From: Pardosa pseudoannulata
Lineage: Eukaryota; Arthropoda; Arachnida; Araneae; Lycosidae
DNA: 64,000 nucleotides
NCBI GenBank assembly: GCA_032207245.1
Contig: CM063510.1
Span: 43,161,056 to 43,225,055 of the forward strand
Direction of reading: 5' to 3'
The notes under the pieces are model-generated. The model saw nothing but the letters and a program-made list of their open reading frames with translations, had not been told where the DNA came from and searched no databases. The position numbers and the translations under genes are program-made. The first letter of the stretch is position 1, and every line of letters starts with the position of its first letter. This document shows, piece after piece, positions 24,261 through 34,730 of the stretch.

Positions 24261-25123
24261 TTTGATGATCCATTTTGTTATCTTAGGGATTAATGTCAGA
24301 CCCCTATATTTTGTTTCCTTGATAAAATATCTAACAATTATATGTGACTTGGTAGTAGAGAATGCTATAAAAAGCAGCTATCCCCACATTTGAACTAATA
24401 ATAATATACCACCCAGTCTGAACTGAAAATAGCTTTTAACGTGTCAGTCTCATCAAAGTCTACAGTCTTACCTCAAATGAATTTCAACATCGAAGTCTTT
24501 ATTGTATGTCAAGGAATTAAATCTAATTTTATAAAGTTTTCTTTATTACCCATTTTAAAAGAGAACGTTGTGTTTGTGAAAATTTTCAGCTCTTTAATTT
24601 TAACGGAAATCGACATTTTCACTACGTTGTAAACCATTTTGTTAAGTCTCGTCCTCAGGTATCCATGTACTACGTACGTAACTACAGTGGATTCCGCTTA
24701 ATGTGATCGTGGTTAACGTTATCAATCGCTTATTGTAATCGAAATCACTTGGTCCCGATTTTGTCTATTCATTTGTACGTTAAAATTATCGCTTTATGTG
24801 ATCGTTACATCGGTTAATGGGATCAGTTTTCAAACGTCATTTTTACTCGCAAAGGAATATTCAAAATGTATTCAGAAGGAACCCATTCTTTTCTTTCCCT
24901 TCACTGTTGTTTGAATTTCCGAGAATTCGCCTCTTCAAACTAGGGAAATTGGGAATGAACAAAGAAGTGGGAATTTACACTTTCCTGGAATTTTTTAGAA
25001 AAACGCACACCCTGCTGATGGTCAATGGTTATCAGATAATCAGAAGGCAACACATTATTATCAAAACTGAGAAGGAGCGTATTCACATTTTATGCCTTGC
25101 TCGCTTACATGAAGTTTGTCGAT

Positions 25124-25200
25124 ATGGAAGCCAGAATGCGAAATGATCTAACATTAAAACAAAAGATCGAAATTCTAAATCGTTATGACAGGTTGACTGT
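25124..25200 (+). pseudogene. pogo transposase N-terminal remnant, copy 2
   Basis: From the ATG the frame reads as the first helix-turn-helix of the pogo family ('LTLKQKIEILNRYDRL') and then runs into unrelated sequence at a deletion. Shorter than the remnant in copy 1. Confidence 0.65.
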
Positions 25201-25290
25201 GATTACGAACAATTTATCAATGAGCTTCTTAGAAAAAAATTGTAAACATGCAACAATTGATATTTTTTTAAGTATGTATACAATTCTTAT

Positions 25291-25465
25291 TGGTTTGGTT
25301 TGGAGCGCTACGGTCTACTTTTTGAAACACCAGGGATAACGAGACCAGGACCTACAGCTTAAAGCCGATTCCAAACGGCTGTGAACATCCATGCCACAGT
25401 GGGATTCGAACCCACGAACTGCGGTTCCGAAGGCTAGCACCCTAACCATTCGGACATCTTTCGGC
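25291..25465 (-). mobile_element. SINE-1 with 14-bp target duplication and empty-site partner
   Basis: Flanked by tatacaattcttat at 25277-25290 and 25466-25479. The pogo paralog at about 20276-20291 has that sequence once and no SINE, so this is a proven insertion. Head, B box and (TTTGG) tail are well preserved. Confidence 0.95.
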
Positions 25466-25668
25466 TATACAATTCTTATGTTTTAAAGGATAATACACAG
25501 TACATAAATATAAGGTGTGTGTTTTTCTTTTGTTTTGAAATTTAGTACGTGTGAATTAAAGGGGGGGGGTAAATTTATCTAATTTTGCATATCGTTTATT
25601 GTTAACAATCGGTTATTGTTATCAAAATCACGCTGTTCCAAACTGATCACATTAAGCGGAGACCACTA

Positions 25669-26229
25669 TATAACCCTAGAACTTTAAATATCCATTTTGA
25701 CATAAATTTGAAAAAAAACTCCTTAGCTTATCTTTTTTTTTTATTAATGTCGTTGTTAAATAGATAAAATATTGATGATTTGACAAAATTCGATACTCAG
25801 TGTTTTTAATCGCTTAAACTTTAATGGTATTTTCATATGATACGCAATTCGAAAAAGATACAATCTATTTCAATGCTTTTATAATGTTTGTGAAAAAAAA
25901 ATGTTTCTAAGAAATGCGTTCGTGTAATCCAATATTTAGGAAAAAAAGTAAAGAAAATATTTATTTGAATTTCAATATTTAAAAAAAATGTATTATATTT
26001 ATAACTCTAACCCACAAAATATTTGAGTTTACATAACTTTATTTTTTATTATTAGATTTTTTTTAAATTCATCTAATGTTTTATTCCATTAAAATTCCAT
26101 TTAATTCTTATTGATCCTCGTTTACAATATTTTGTAATGAAAAAATTATTTAGGAAATGAGTGAATAGAAATAAATACTAGCTAAAGACTCTTTCCAAGA
26201 AATATGTTATTGCTTTTGAATAATGTATA
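25669..26229. other. AT-rich stretch without recognisable genes
   Basis: Nothing identified. Confidence 0.6.
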
Positions 26230-26249
26230 CGAGGGTCACTCTGAAATTT

Positions 26250-26838
26250 TTGAGATACAATAGGTTTTTAAAGTTATACCAAAAAAATTTAGGTGTGTTC
26301 AAAGTAGTTTTCTCCAGCTCAATGCACTTTTATAGATATATTTTCCACAGATTAAATGCCTCAAGCCATTCATTTCTTGGTTAGAGTGCTGACCTTCGGT
26401 ACCGGAGTTCGTAGGTTCGAATCCCACAGTGGCATGGATGTTCGTAGCCGTTCGGAATCGGCTTTAAGCTGTAGGTCCCGGTCTCATTAGCCCTCGTGTT
26501 GCAAAAAGTAGACCGTATCACTCCAAACCAAACCATTCATTTCTTGGAATAGATGAAAAATGTATTTATAGCCACATCAATCTCTTCTTATGAATGAAAA
26601 CGACGTCCATGTAAGTTTTTTTTTAGATTAAAGAATAACCAGAAGTCACACATAACTAGATCAGGTGAATACGGCGGATGTTCTATCACTTTAATTTGTT
26701 TTTGTTTAAGAAACTCAACTGTTAATCAGGCTGTATGTGAAGGTGCATTGTCATGGTGAAGCATTAATCGCCTAACATTCACTTCTTGTAGAATTTGTGG
26801 AAGACATTTAGTGGTATACCAGTTTGCTGTTACTGTCT
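26250..26838 (-). pseudogene. mariner transposase C-terminal half, interrupted by SINE
   Basis: The minus-strand reading gives the DD34D landmarks in order: 'WYTTKCLPQIL', the catalytic motif 'HHDNAPSHTA', an in-frame stop, then 'HPPYSPDL' and 'CDFWLF', followed by the C-terminal 'NEWLEAFNLWK' region. The second D of the triad (HHDN) and the final D (CDFW) are present. SINE-1 at 26381-26532 splits the gene between the last two blocks, and there is at least one further stop. Not functional. Confidence 0.85.
26381..26532 (+). mobile_element. SINE-1 inserted in mariner, 15-bp target duplication
   Basis: Flanked by ccattcatttcttgg at 26366-26380 and 26533-26547. The first bases of the A box are missing (the copy starts ttagagtgctgacc), so it is slightly 5'-truncated. 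B box ggttcgaatccc intact; the tail ends ccaaaccaaa. Confidence 0.95.
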
Positions 26839-27240
26839 TCTGTCTTTCATCACGACATCGACTCTTATCCCACTTTCTTTCGACTCCTCTACACCTTGGT
26901 TCAACCCCCTTTTTTTTCCTCTGTCCCAAGTTGGTGAAATTTCCTCACATCTGCACCTCCTTCGGGTGGTCAGGTGGGCTCATTAAAATGGTCCCTTTGG
27001 TGAAAGTTGTCACTATTGCTTAGCCCCTGCACATCCCATATCTCACGACTACATACCTGTCTGTGCTTAACCTTTGCACTTGTACAACTTCGTGATCTAA
27101 AACTCTTTCGCAAGGGTCCCCACTAAAACTCAAAGTCAATAGCTGCACCTAAATACTTCTTGGAAATTTATTCCACAGCTGCGTATGCACTTGGTGACCA
27201 TCGTGGAAAGTACATCGGTACACTTATACTTCAATACCAT

Positions 27241-27870
27241 GCTTATTTACTTCCCATATTTTACATAAAAATCGGTAGATTTTATCAAAAGAAAGGATAT
27301 ACAACACACGTTCTTTAAATGCTTACGTTTATTGACTTACGTTTAATTCCTGGCATTTTACAAGACGGATGTTTCGTACAGAAAAGGAATTTTCAGTGAA
27401 AAAAATAATATTGCACATTAAAATTACACATATATGAAGGAAAATACAGATAGTTTGAGCACTTCTTTTTCACAATGATGAAGTAAAGGTAACATGTATG
27501 TACACAGAGATAAAAAGACACATAATGTTCACTCGATTACATAGTTTTTGTCGTCCATAGAATGTTCAGAATAACTTGATGAGAAGTTCTTTAGATATGG
27601 TAGCATTTCATAAATTCCCATTTATTTTGTGTCTGTACTAAGTTAATGAAATAAATCCACACAACTATCAGCAAAATGTAAGAAAACACTAACTAACACT
27701 GAAGGACTAGTTTAATTCAAAGGAAGAAGCGTGGATTGCAAGACAATTTTAAATTTTGAAGTAACCATAATCCATGCTTCTAACATATGTCCAAACCTTT
27801 AAACTTTAATGTTAAAATTTTAGTAAAGCACAAAATATGGAACCATATCAAATATATAAATTTATGTGTG
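27241..27870. other. Stretch without recognisable genes
   Basis: Nothing identified. Confidence 0.55.
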
Positions 27871-27875
27871 CGTAT

Positions 27876-27892
27876 ATAATTTATATATATAT

Positions 27893-27950
<58 letters not shown>

Positions 27951-27995
27951 TGCATATATATCTATATATAAATGTGTATATATTTATATATAGAG
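27876..27995. repeat. (TA)n microsatellite
   Basis: TA dinucleotide run with interspersed TACA and TAAA steps. Confidence 0.93.
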
Positions 27996-28138
27996 ATATA
28001 CAGGTAAGCATATATATCGAAATATCGGGTAGATAAGTCGTATTATGCGTGTTTGAAAGTTCAGTGTAACGTCTGCGGCTTACGTGAAGTAATTTTCCTG
28101 TTCTCTGTCCATTTTTATATTATAATATTTTTAACTAC

Positions 28139-28256
28139 CGTAATTTCGCCCGTATAGTCAGCTGACTATCTGTGTTTAAAAAGCAAATTTTTTCAGACGT
28201 GGACTATCTACCGGTTGTTCATTGCTCTAATCATCAAACTCGGAAGAAGGGGGAGA
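28139..28256 (+). mobile_element. End fragment of the element family at 29815-32052
   Basis: Starts CCGTAATTTCGCCCGTATAG and matches 29815-29930 for about 118 bp, through gactatctgtgtttaaaaag and ggaagaagggggagaa, then changes abruptly. It is a truncated end, possibly the left end of a larger nest closing at about 32,990 where a complementary cgaaattacgc end occurs. Confidence 0.65.
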
Positions 28257-28259
28257 ATC

Positions 28260-28960
28260 ATTTTAAAGTTTGAGTTTTCAGTAATCAATCCTTTTTTGTT
28301 ACATTTTTTGTTGCAAACTTATGTAAATATGATAAATAAACATACAACAACGTATAACAAGAATGGTAAGGGAAGGAACGTTTTCATTTGATATATGAAC
28401 CAATTTTCTTTTTAAGAATTGCATAATTTTATCTAAAGAACAAACAGCAAATTCAAATTTGTTGTACAGACTATAGGAAATCTCTATAGGAAATCTACAG
28501 GACAATATGTGTTAAAATAGTGATTTCAAGCTGCATTTCATTCCTGAAACCTTAGCGTAATTATTGATGAATGTGGGAAATAGTGTTTTACCACACATCT
28601 CTATGTCTGAAAAGGATTTCATTGGAGGATGGAATACAAGTATTCTAGCTGAATATTGCTGATTTGTTATCATAAATCGCCAACAAATGCTTTCTAGAGA
28701 AAATAACTAAAAAATCCTTTTAAAGTTTGAGTTTTTAATAATCAGTCCTTTTTTGTTACGTTTATTTGTAACAAACTTATGCAAATATGAGAAGTAAGCA
28801 TACAAGAAAAATGGTACTTGATAAAACGTTTTGATTTCATACATGAATGAAACAACTTTTATATTTAAGAACTGCGTAATTTTATCTGAAGGACAGAATT
28901 CAAATTTGTTACACTGTCTACTTTTACAACAGATAAAACATGCCTTAAATGTCTAACAAA
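28260..28960 (+). repeat. Tandem duplication of about 440 bp
   Basis: 28262-28520 and 28702-28960 share 'ttttaaagtttgagtttt' at their starts, ccttttttgttac and the 'taattttatct-aa' block with similar spacing. The copies are diverged. No coding sequence. Confidence 0.7.
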
Positions 28961-29812
28961 CTCTACATAATTTTATTAAGCATTTAAAAATTTACAATAC
29001 CTCAAATGAGGCACAGTTGTCTGCATGCACTGATTAACTTTAAGAGTCATGAGATCCTTTAAATATATTTTTGGACATTTATACCCTACGGAGAAAAAAA
29101 AATGAAAACTTTTATTAGATGGGTAACATAAAGTAAATGTATTATAATTCATTGATTTGGTGGTGGTATTTCTGCTTAAGGACACAATCGGAGATAATGT
29201 GTTACTTCAATATAATGCACTTCGCGTATTTTCTCTCTAAATGACTCTTATTTTCTCCACATTTTTTATCACATTTTCTCGGGCCATAAGAATTTCCTAG
29301 TAACACTAATCTCCTGGGAAATTCTTTCTAAGCAATCAGTGTCCCGGCCACAATTATGTTCTTTAGCTTTCATCGTAATAGTTTCGTATTTCTACTAATT
29401 TATATATTCCATTAATATACATTCTTCTGTTTCATTCATATTTGTATTAACCAGTTACTCAGAGTGTCGCTTACTTTTTCTTTCTTTGGTAATATGTGGC
29501 AATTCTTAGGGAATTAAGAGATTATCTTTCCAGTTATATATATTATGCTATATAGATATTATGTACATGAAATAATTATTAGGAATTAATATTCTTCCTA
29601 CAGAGTAGAAAACTTATAATGTAGTGGTTTCCTAATAAAAAGCATTAATTCTTAAAGTGACTGCATGATAATGAATAAAACAACTTATATGATACGGTTT
29701 CTATTTCTTTTCATTTGGGAATAAAGTAAAAGAAAAACCAATTATCAAAGAATTCAGAACTCAATAAATAGGGATAGAATGTGTAAAAAATACCTTTTCC
29801 TTCATTATAAAG
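28961..29812. other. AT-rich stretch without recognisable genes
   Basis: Nothing identified. Confidence 0.55.
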
Positions 29813-30127
29813 TACCGTAAATTCGCACGCATAGTCGGAGGACTATCTGTGTTTAAAAAGCAAATTTTTTCAGCCACGGACTATCTGCCGGTTGTTCATT
29901 GCTCTAATCATCAAACTCGGAAGAAGGGGGAGAAAGCACTTCGCTCGAACGGCTAATGATCAAATGTAAACAAAAGCACGACACACGAGACGCCAAGAAA
30001 ACATCATCATATCGTATCGGTGGATCCATGAAAAAACCATACAGCGTAACGAATCAGTACTAACAAGTAGCGCAATCTTAAATTGTGTCCTGGAATACAG
30101 GAAAATATCGATAGTCACTATTTACAA

Positions 30128-30805
30128 AGGACTAGCATATAACCCGTCATATGACGGGATCAGTAAAATTTCTAATTTTTCAGAATTGTAAAGAACCTTA
30201 TGAGGCTGGTAAAAAAATGGTTTGTTTTTTTGGCTGAGAATTACCTTTCAACAAAAATAATCGATTAAAATTATCACATATGTACTTAATCTATTATTTA
30301 AGTCAAATAAAATATATAATAGTCAAATAAAAAGAAAATTATTTATGTAATATCTAAGTTTAGTGATAAAATGTATGGAAATATTGCTGAAAATATTTAA
30401 ATAATTTAAAATAAGAAATGATTAAATGAGATGAAATGACGTCATAATGCTAGAAAAAATTTTTATTTTTACCTATTTATTGTGTGATAAATTGATAAAT
30501 TTAATCATTTGCTCTTAAAATGGGCCTTGATATAATGGTATTAAACGCTCGAAAAGGGGGCGGGGTGGATTTCGAACGTTTTAAAGAGTACAGTATTTTT
30601 CGCTGTGATACGAAGCTTATTCATACCAATTTACTTCAGAATCGGATTTATAGTTTAGGAAAAGATAAACTTTACTCGTTTTGAATTTTGCAAACCCTAA
30701 CTCATTAAGAATCCAATATGAATGCTCTATTCATTCCAGGTCCAACAGCTTCATAACTCTGAGGACAGACGGACAGGTAATTTAGGCTATTATTACATTA
30801 CGAGA
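30128..30805 (+). repeat. Interspersed repeat family R, copy 2
   Basis: Starts ctagcatataacccgtcata with a short hairpin (ccgtcatatgacgg), shares its whole length with the inverted copy at 5031-5905, and ends near 'ggctattattacattacg'. It has the empty TTAA site at about 30,711 that is occupied by a MITE in copy 1. Confidence 0.78.
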
Positions 30806-31024
30806 AGAAAGTTTAAAGATACAGAACATGAAATGTTTATGTGGCCAGGGACATCCGTAAATCAATACGTGAATTTAATAAAAAAATAATAATAATTATA
30901 AAAAGTTGAAAAAATAGTAAAAATTTATTTTAAAAATAATAAAATGACTTTTAAAATAATAAAACAAATTTTGGAATAAGAATTTAAAAGGAAAGGCAGA
31001 AAATACTAAATTTATTAGACATTT

Positions 31025-31120
31025 AAAAAACATGGCTGCGTCGGGGATAGAACCGTCAACCCGAGATGTACAACGATCAAATGGGCGGACATTCTACCAA
31101 AAGTACAACGCCTGCACGCA
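31025..31120 (-). other. tRNA-like block inside a repeat
   Basis: The complement of ggggatagaaccgtcaacccg gives a B-box-like gttctatcc, with an acceptor-like gcgtgcaggcg start about 70 bp away. Similar placement of a tRNA-like block in front of a repeat end is seen at 42.78 kb. Weak. Confidence 0.35.
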
Positions 31121-31189
31121 GTAAGCGAACTAATTAGAGTATATGAAGGCTCAGGTAGAAACAGTCCAAAAATTTAAATATTGCTTTCT

Positions 31190-31403
31190 GCCTTTGTCAC
31201 CCTATCAAGAATGAATTTTGTATAAAATAAGAGGAAGGATAAGGCTTGAAATAATAGCATTAAAAGCAAGAAAAGGGGGGATGGGGTGAATTTCGAACTC
31301 GCTTCTAATTTTGCAAACCCTAACTCATGAAAAATCCAATATGGATGCATGTAGCCATTCCAGGTACAACCGCTTCAGAAATTAGCGGACAGACAACTTA
31401 GGT
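31190..31403 (+). repeat. Interspersed repeat family R, 3' part of another copy
   Basis: Repeats the 3' portion of copy 2: aagaaaagggggg, 'ttttgcaaaccctaactcat', 'aatccaatatg-atgc', 'ttccaggtacaaccgcttca', and the final cagacaacttaggttatta. Possibly a second member of the family nested within the same pogo-like element. Confidence 0.7.
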
Positions 31404-31547
31404 TATTATTATATAGGTGATTGTGAACAGAATGAATAGGTTCAAGATCGAATGTATAGGGTCGAAGGCCATTTCACCACGAGGATCACTCGAAACAGAG
31501 CGTTTTGTTTTGAAAGTTTTGATTTGCAGTAATATTGATAATTCATT

Positions 31548-31798
31548 ATGTCTTTAAAACATCGTCGCAGTTTTAGGGCTTACTAATTTAGAAAGCAGAA
31601 TCGGGTCGAAATAGAGAAGCAGACCGTTATTTTGAGGTCGAGCAGAAAGCAGTAAAAAGTTGGCGCAAGCAAGAGGAAAATTTAAAAATATGGAAAGAAA
31701 GCGATCTAATCGTCGTAGGAAAACACAATCCACGACGATGGCCTGAATTAGAAGATTATTTACATAGCTGGGTTCAAGAACAGAGAAATGTAGGCCGC
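31548..31798 (+). pseudogene. pogo-type transposase, N-terminal DNA-binding region
   Basis: Begins MSLKHRRSFRAY, then a stop and a frame change, then from 31616 'EADRYFEVEQKAVKSWRKQE' and, after a spacer, 'WPELEDYLHSWVQEQR'. This is the paired helix-turn-helix layout of CENP-B/pogo transposases (tryptophan-rich second helix and the WV-EQR motif). The DDE catalytic domain is absent. Confidence 0.75.
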
Positions 31799-32054
31799 TG
31801 TTTCTGTACTGGAATACCGGATAACCGAGTAATACATAGCGTTAACTTTAACAAAAAAAAAATTATCGAATATCCAGACATCTCTGGACTCTACTGTACT
31901 TAGTTTTTAGTTTTTAAAAGGATTTAATATTGTCATATTAAAAATATTTTCGCACGTATTGTCCGTGTATTATCTAGTGGTGCGGACTATCTGATGGTTT
32001 ATGAAATTTTTGAAAAAAATCACGCTAGCGGACTATACGTGCCAAATTACGGTA

Positions 32055-32415
32055 ACCATTTTCAAGTGCTTCAATAGCGTGATTTATTCGGGGGTTTTGA
32101 TACTCTGCTTACAACAGTTTCATCCCGATGTAATGTGCCTTAAGGTTTTCCCGAGTGCTATTCCTAAGCAAAGCGAACTAGGCGATGGAATCGATATTGC
32201 CAATGATATGTGGAGTCAGGAGTAAACCGTGGTTTGCTAGACATGAAATTTTGACATGTTTTAGAAGAGTATTTAGAGAAATGAACAGTAGAGCAGAAAG
32301 TTTTCAAGTTAATTCTACGTTTATCAACGCAACACATACTAGATACTAACCTGAATATGACTTAAGGACCAGAATTATTTTTTCATTCCAAGCACTGGAG
32401 AAATGTTTACATTTT
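32055..32415. other. Stretch without recognisable genes
   Basis: A 74-residue frame at 32001-32225 begins inside the pogo-like end and resembles nothing I recognise. Confidence 0.45.
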
Positions 32416-32417
32416 AA

Positions 32418-32710
32418 GGCCCCTCCACACTATGGTCCACTGCAAGCTATTACCACCGTCTGGAGGGGCTTTGGCTTATAGTAGCCAATGGCGGCAGACG
32501 ATAAAATAGCCTTGGCGGACGATGGCTTTTGAGGCGGTTTTTCTCCAAAGATCAAAGTCAGCCAGATGAGCAACTAAAGTGCGCAGTAGACCCTGTGGAC
32601 GAATTAATGCGCTCAGCTCATTTAGTAGCCCAGCGTGTGGATGCGATCCGTGAACCATCTTTCGAGGTCACCATCAGGAAGTGGTGAACAACTGGCCATA
32701 GTGTGGAGGC
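32418..32710. mobile_element. MITE, probably PIF/Harbinger type
   Basis: The inverted ends share a perfect 14-bp core: GGCCCCTCCACACTATGG at the left and the complement GCCTCCACACTATGG at the right. It is flanked by TAA at the left and TAC at the right, i.e. a 3-bp duplication with one change, as expected for Harbinger (TWA). The interior is GC-rich (about 50%) and has no intact frame. Confidence 0.65.
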
Positions 32711-33735
32711 TACATTAGACACGTTTATATCTAGCAAAGTTAGTGTCAATAGATTAGTGGCATTATAAGTGTCAACAGTTTAAATTCCATTTCAAGCAAA
32801 AGTAATAACTGAAAATGGGAGAAGTAAAAACTTTTTTGATATACCGATTATCATCAAAAGTGTTTCTATAGTCGATTATTATGTGAGAGTCGTATACAAA
32901 TAGGGAGATTATCTATTCAATTTTCTTTGTTTTTAAGTTAATTATCACATGAGTGGCATATACACCAAGTCGACTATCTACCCGAAATTACGCAATATAT
33001 ATTATACAATTTTTACAGAATTTCATCACTGTTAATTCCTTTAAAACAAGAGATTAAAATATTTAAGTCTAATGGCTTACCAGAATAATGCTTTAGCTGG
33101 CATTGCAAATTATGTAAAGTCATTAAATACATAGCAGATGGGGAATAAAACTTCGAGCTTTTTAATAAAAGTATAACTCTAATCGCATTCTGAAAAACTT
33201 AATACTAGTTTCCTCTCCTAAGACAATTCCACTGAGAGCTATAAATGGTGATATTTTCACGAAACTTTGGAATTTTTTGCTACTTTGCATTTTGTTGTCT
33301 TCTTTTCTTATGTTCAGTAGTTAAATTTTTACATCTCAAATTCACGAACTTATCTATAGTTCTTATCTGTATTACTATTATAATCATTACTTTTGTTTTA
33401 ACAGTAATAGTATGTACAATAGTGTTCTTTAAATCTCTTTGGAAGTTCCTTTGAGGTTCTTTGTTCAGTTTTAAAATCCCATTCAAGATTGGCTATTAAA
33501 TATATCCCTTTCGAAGCAATTGTTGTGCAACTATCCTATGTGGTAAAAGAAGAAACTATTATAAGAATAATTTATTCCTCTGAATTTTTATCAGTTACAA
33601 GGACTCTTTCAAGCTTTAGACATTATGTTTTTGTTATATATTCCCCCTTTTTTATTTTAATTCACTGCTAGATCTGTGTTCTTATTCATATTTTCGTGTA
33701 ACTATCAGTTTTATTAGTGGTTTCACTTATTTTTA
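32711..33735. other. AT-rich stretch without recognisable genes
   Basis: The hydrophobic frame at 33245-33454 is A/T-driven and matches no family I know. A possible outer end of the nested elements (cgactatctacccgaaatta) lies at about 32970-32990. Confidence 0.5.
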
Positions 33736-33737
33736 AA

Positions 33738-33928
33738 ACTATGGCGGAAATGGTTAGGTCGCTGATCACCCTTACTGCAGTATGTGGGTACGAAATCCAC
33801 GTACTGCAGTATGTGATATGGCTGTTCATAGTCGTTTGGAATCAGCTTCAAGCAGTAGGTCCCGGTTTCATTAGCCCCCGTGTTGCTAAAAAGTAGACCG
33901 TAGCTCTTCAAACCAACCAATCCATTTA
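33738..33928 (+). mobile_element. SINE-1, plus-strand copy with internal duplication
   Basis: Head 'atggcggaaatggttaggtc' at the left, body 'tcgtttggaatcagcttcaa', tail tagctcttcaaaccaacc at the right. The segment actgcagtatgtg is duplicated inside the head (33774 and 33803), which doubles the B-box area. Confidence 0.8.
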
Positions 33929-34068
33929 TTTGTATTCTTCAGAGGTGAGATCTGAGGTAGAACATTCATCTTACTAAAAGTATACATAGAAATTTGACAG
34001 AAACTACGTCAGTAACTGTATTTGCTACCACTTTATTGCTTATAAATAATAGAAATTTATCAAGTTAA

Positions 34069-34726
34069 CACTTGGCATGCGGGTATACGTCACCGCCAAC
34101 TTACGCGTGTAGAGGGCGTTTTCTCATGAATTGTGCACAAGTTTAGTTATTCAGAAAAATCGCAGTCAATCGAAATCTTATTTGTTTTTATGAACGAAAC
34201 TTTTTTTTTATTTTACACTTTAATATATACTGTAGGATTATTTAACAAAAAAGCAATATTTTTACAAAATCACAAAAATAAACGATTTTTAAAATTCCGA
34301 TAAAAAAATTTTTAAAAGAAAGACTACAGTATTCGATCTGTCAGCGCATATTTCTTCATCATTATCTTTGTTACAACAGCTCATTTTATCAATTTTGTAT
34401 TCAACAATAAAAAACTAAGCTTCAAATTGACAAAGCTCGACTTGTAGCTTCTGGAGATAGGAATTCGATTGAAGACGAAATAACGCAACAAAAGACCGAG
34501 TAATTCGACAATCATAACTTGTGTAAAGAAAAAAAGCAAAGCGTTGCATAGCAACGGAAACAATACGCATATAATGTCACACATGCATATAATTATACGT
34601 ATTTAGTATATTTGTGGTGGTTAGCGTGTATCCACCACAAATCTACTAAATACGTATTTTTCCGTGACCCGCTCTCCAGTGACAGATTGCAAAAAACGTA
34701 AAATTACGTTGCCCACACGCGAAGTG
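34069..34726 (-). mobile_element. TTAA-flanked piggyBac derivative, family 5, copy 1
   Basis: Perfect TTAA at 34065-34068 and 34727-34730. The ends are CACTTGGCATGCGGG and, on the other strand, CACTTCGCGTGTGGG. It is about 85-90% similar to 58029-58658 in the opposite orientation. A 26-bp hairpin lies at 34595-34657. On the minus strand a start codon near 34386 opens a short acidic frame (MSCCNKDNDEEICADR), resembling the N-terminus of piggyBac transposases. The rest of the gene is deleted, so I infer an internally deleted copy with its 5' leader intact. Confidence 0.85.
34595..34657. other. Long hairpin inside family-5 element
   Basis: The arm atacgtatttagtatatttg (continuing tggtgg) at 34595-34620 pairs with 34632-34657 with one mismatch over 26 bp and an 11-base loop. 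Also present at 58098-58160 in the second copy. Confidence 0.9.
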
Positions 34727-34730
34727 TTAA

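Larger units (their letters stand above)
23352..24516. mobile_element. TTAA-type element of family 4, enlarged by SINE insertions
   Basis: The left end CCCCTTGACATAGAAATG matches the start of the element at 22477. The right end reads, on the other strand, CCTTGACATACAATA and is followed by TTAA (24517-24520). The left TTAA has decayed to tatg. The 1165 bp include two SINE-1 copies and a third tRNA-derived SINE. The interior is not alignable by eye to 22477-23009. Confidence 0.6.
24685..25668 (+). mobile_element. Deleted pogo/Tigger-type element, copy 2, with SINE
   Basis: Paralog of 19566-20454. The left end is CAGTGGATTCCGCTTAATG after TA; the right end is CATTAAGCGGAGACCACT with the last base altered. 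It is longer than copy 1 because SINE-1 is inserted at 25291-25465. The stretch coding the transposase start is also present but the region between it and the common 3' part is deleted differently. Confidence 0.82.
26230..27240 (-). mobile_element. mariner element relic
   Basis: The left end after TA is CGAGGGTCACTCTGAAATTT, a typical mariner terminal repeat, from which a transposase reads on the minus strand. The right terminal repeat was not found. Part of the distal region (26840-27235) also occurs inverted at 12228-12610, so it may belong to a separate repeat joined to the mariner. Confidence 0.75.
29815..32052 (+). mobile_element. pogo-like element of 2.2 kb, split by repeat R
   Basis: TA-flanked (29813-29814, 32053-32054). 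The ends are CCGTAAATTCGCACGCATAG and, on the other strand, CCGTAATTTGGCACGTATAG. It carries a pogo-type transposase N-terminal remnant at 31548-31798, which fits a pogo/Tigger assignment. Repeat R sequences (30128-31403) are inserted between the left end and the coding remnant. Confidence 0.75.

Noticed and set aside
33245..33454. Hydrophobic 69-codon frame as a small membrane protein
   Set aside because: T-rich DNA gives F, L, I and V codons by chance; the opposite strand is also open, and there is no context.
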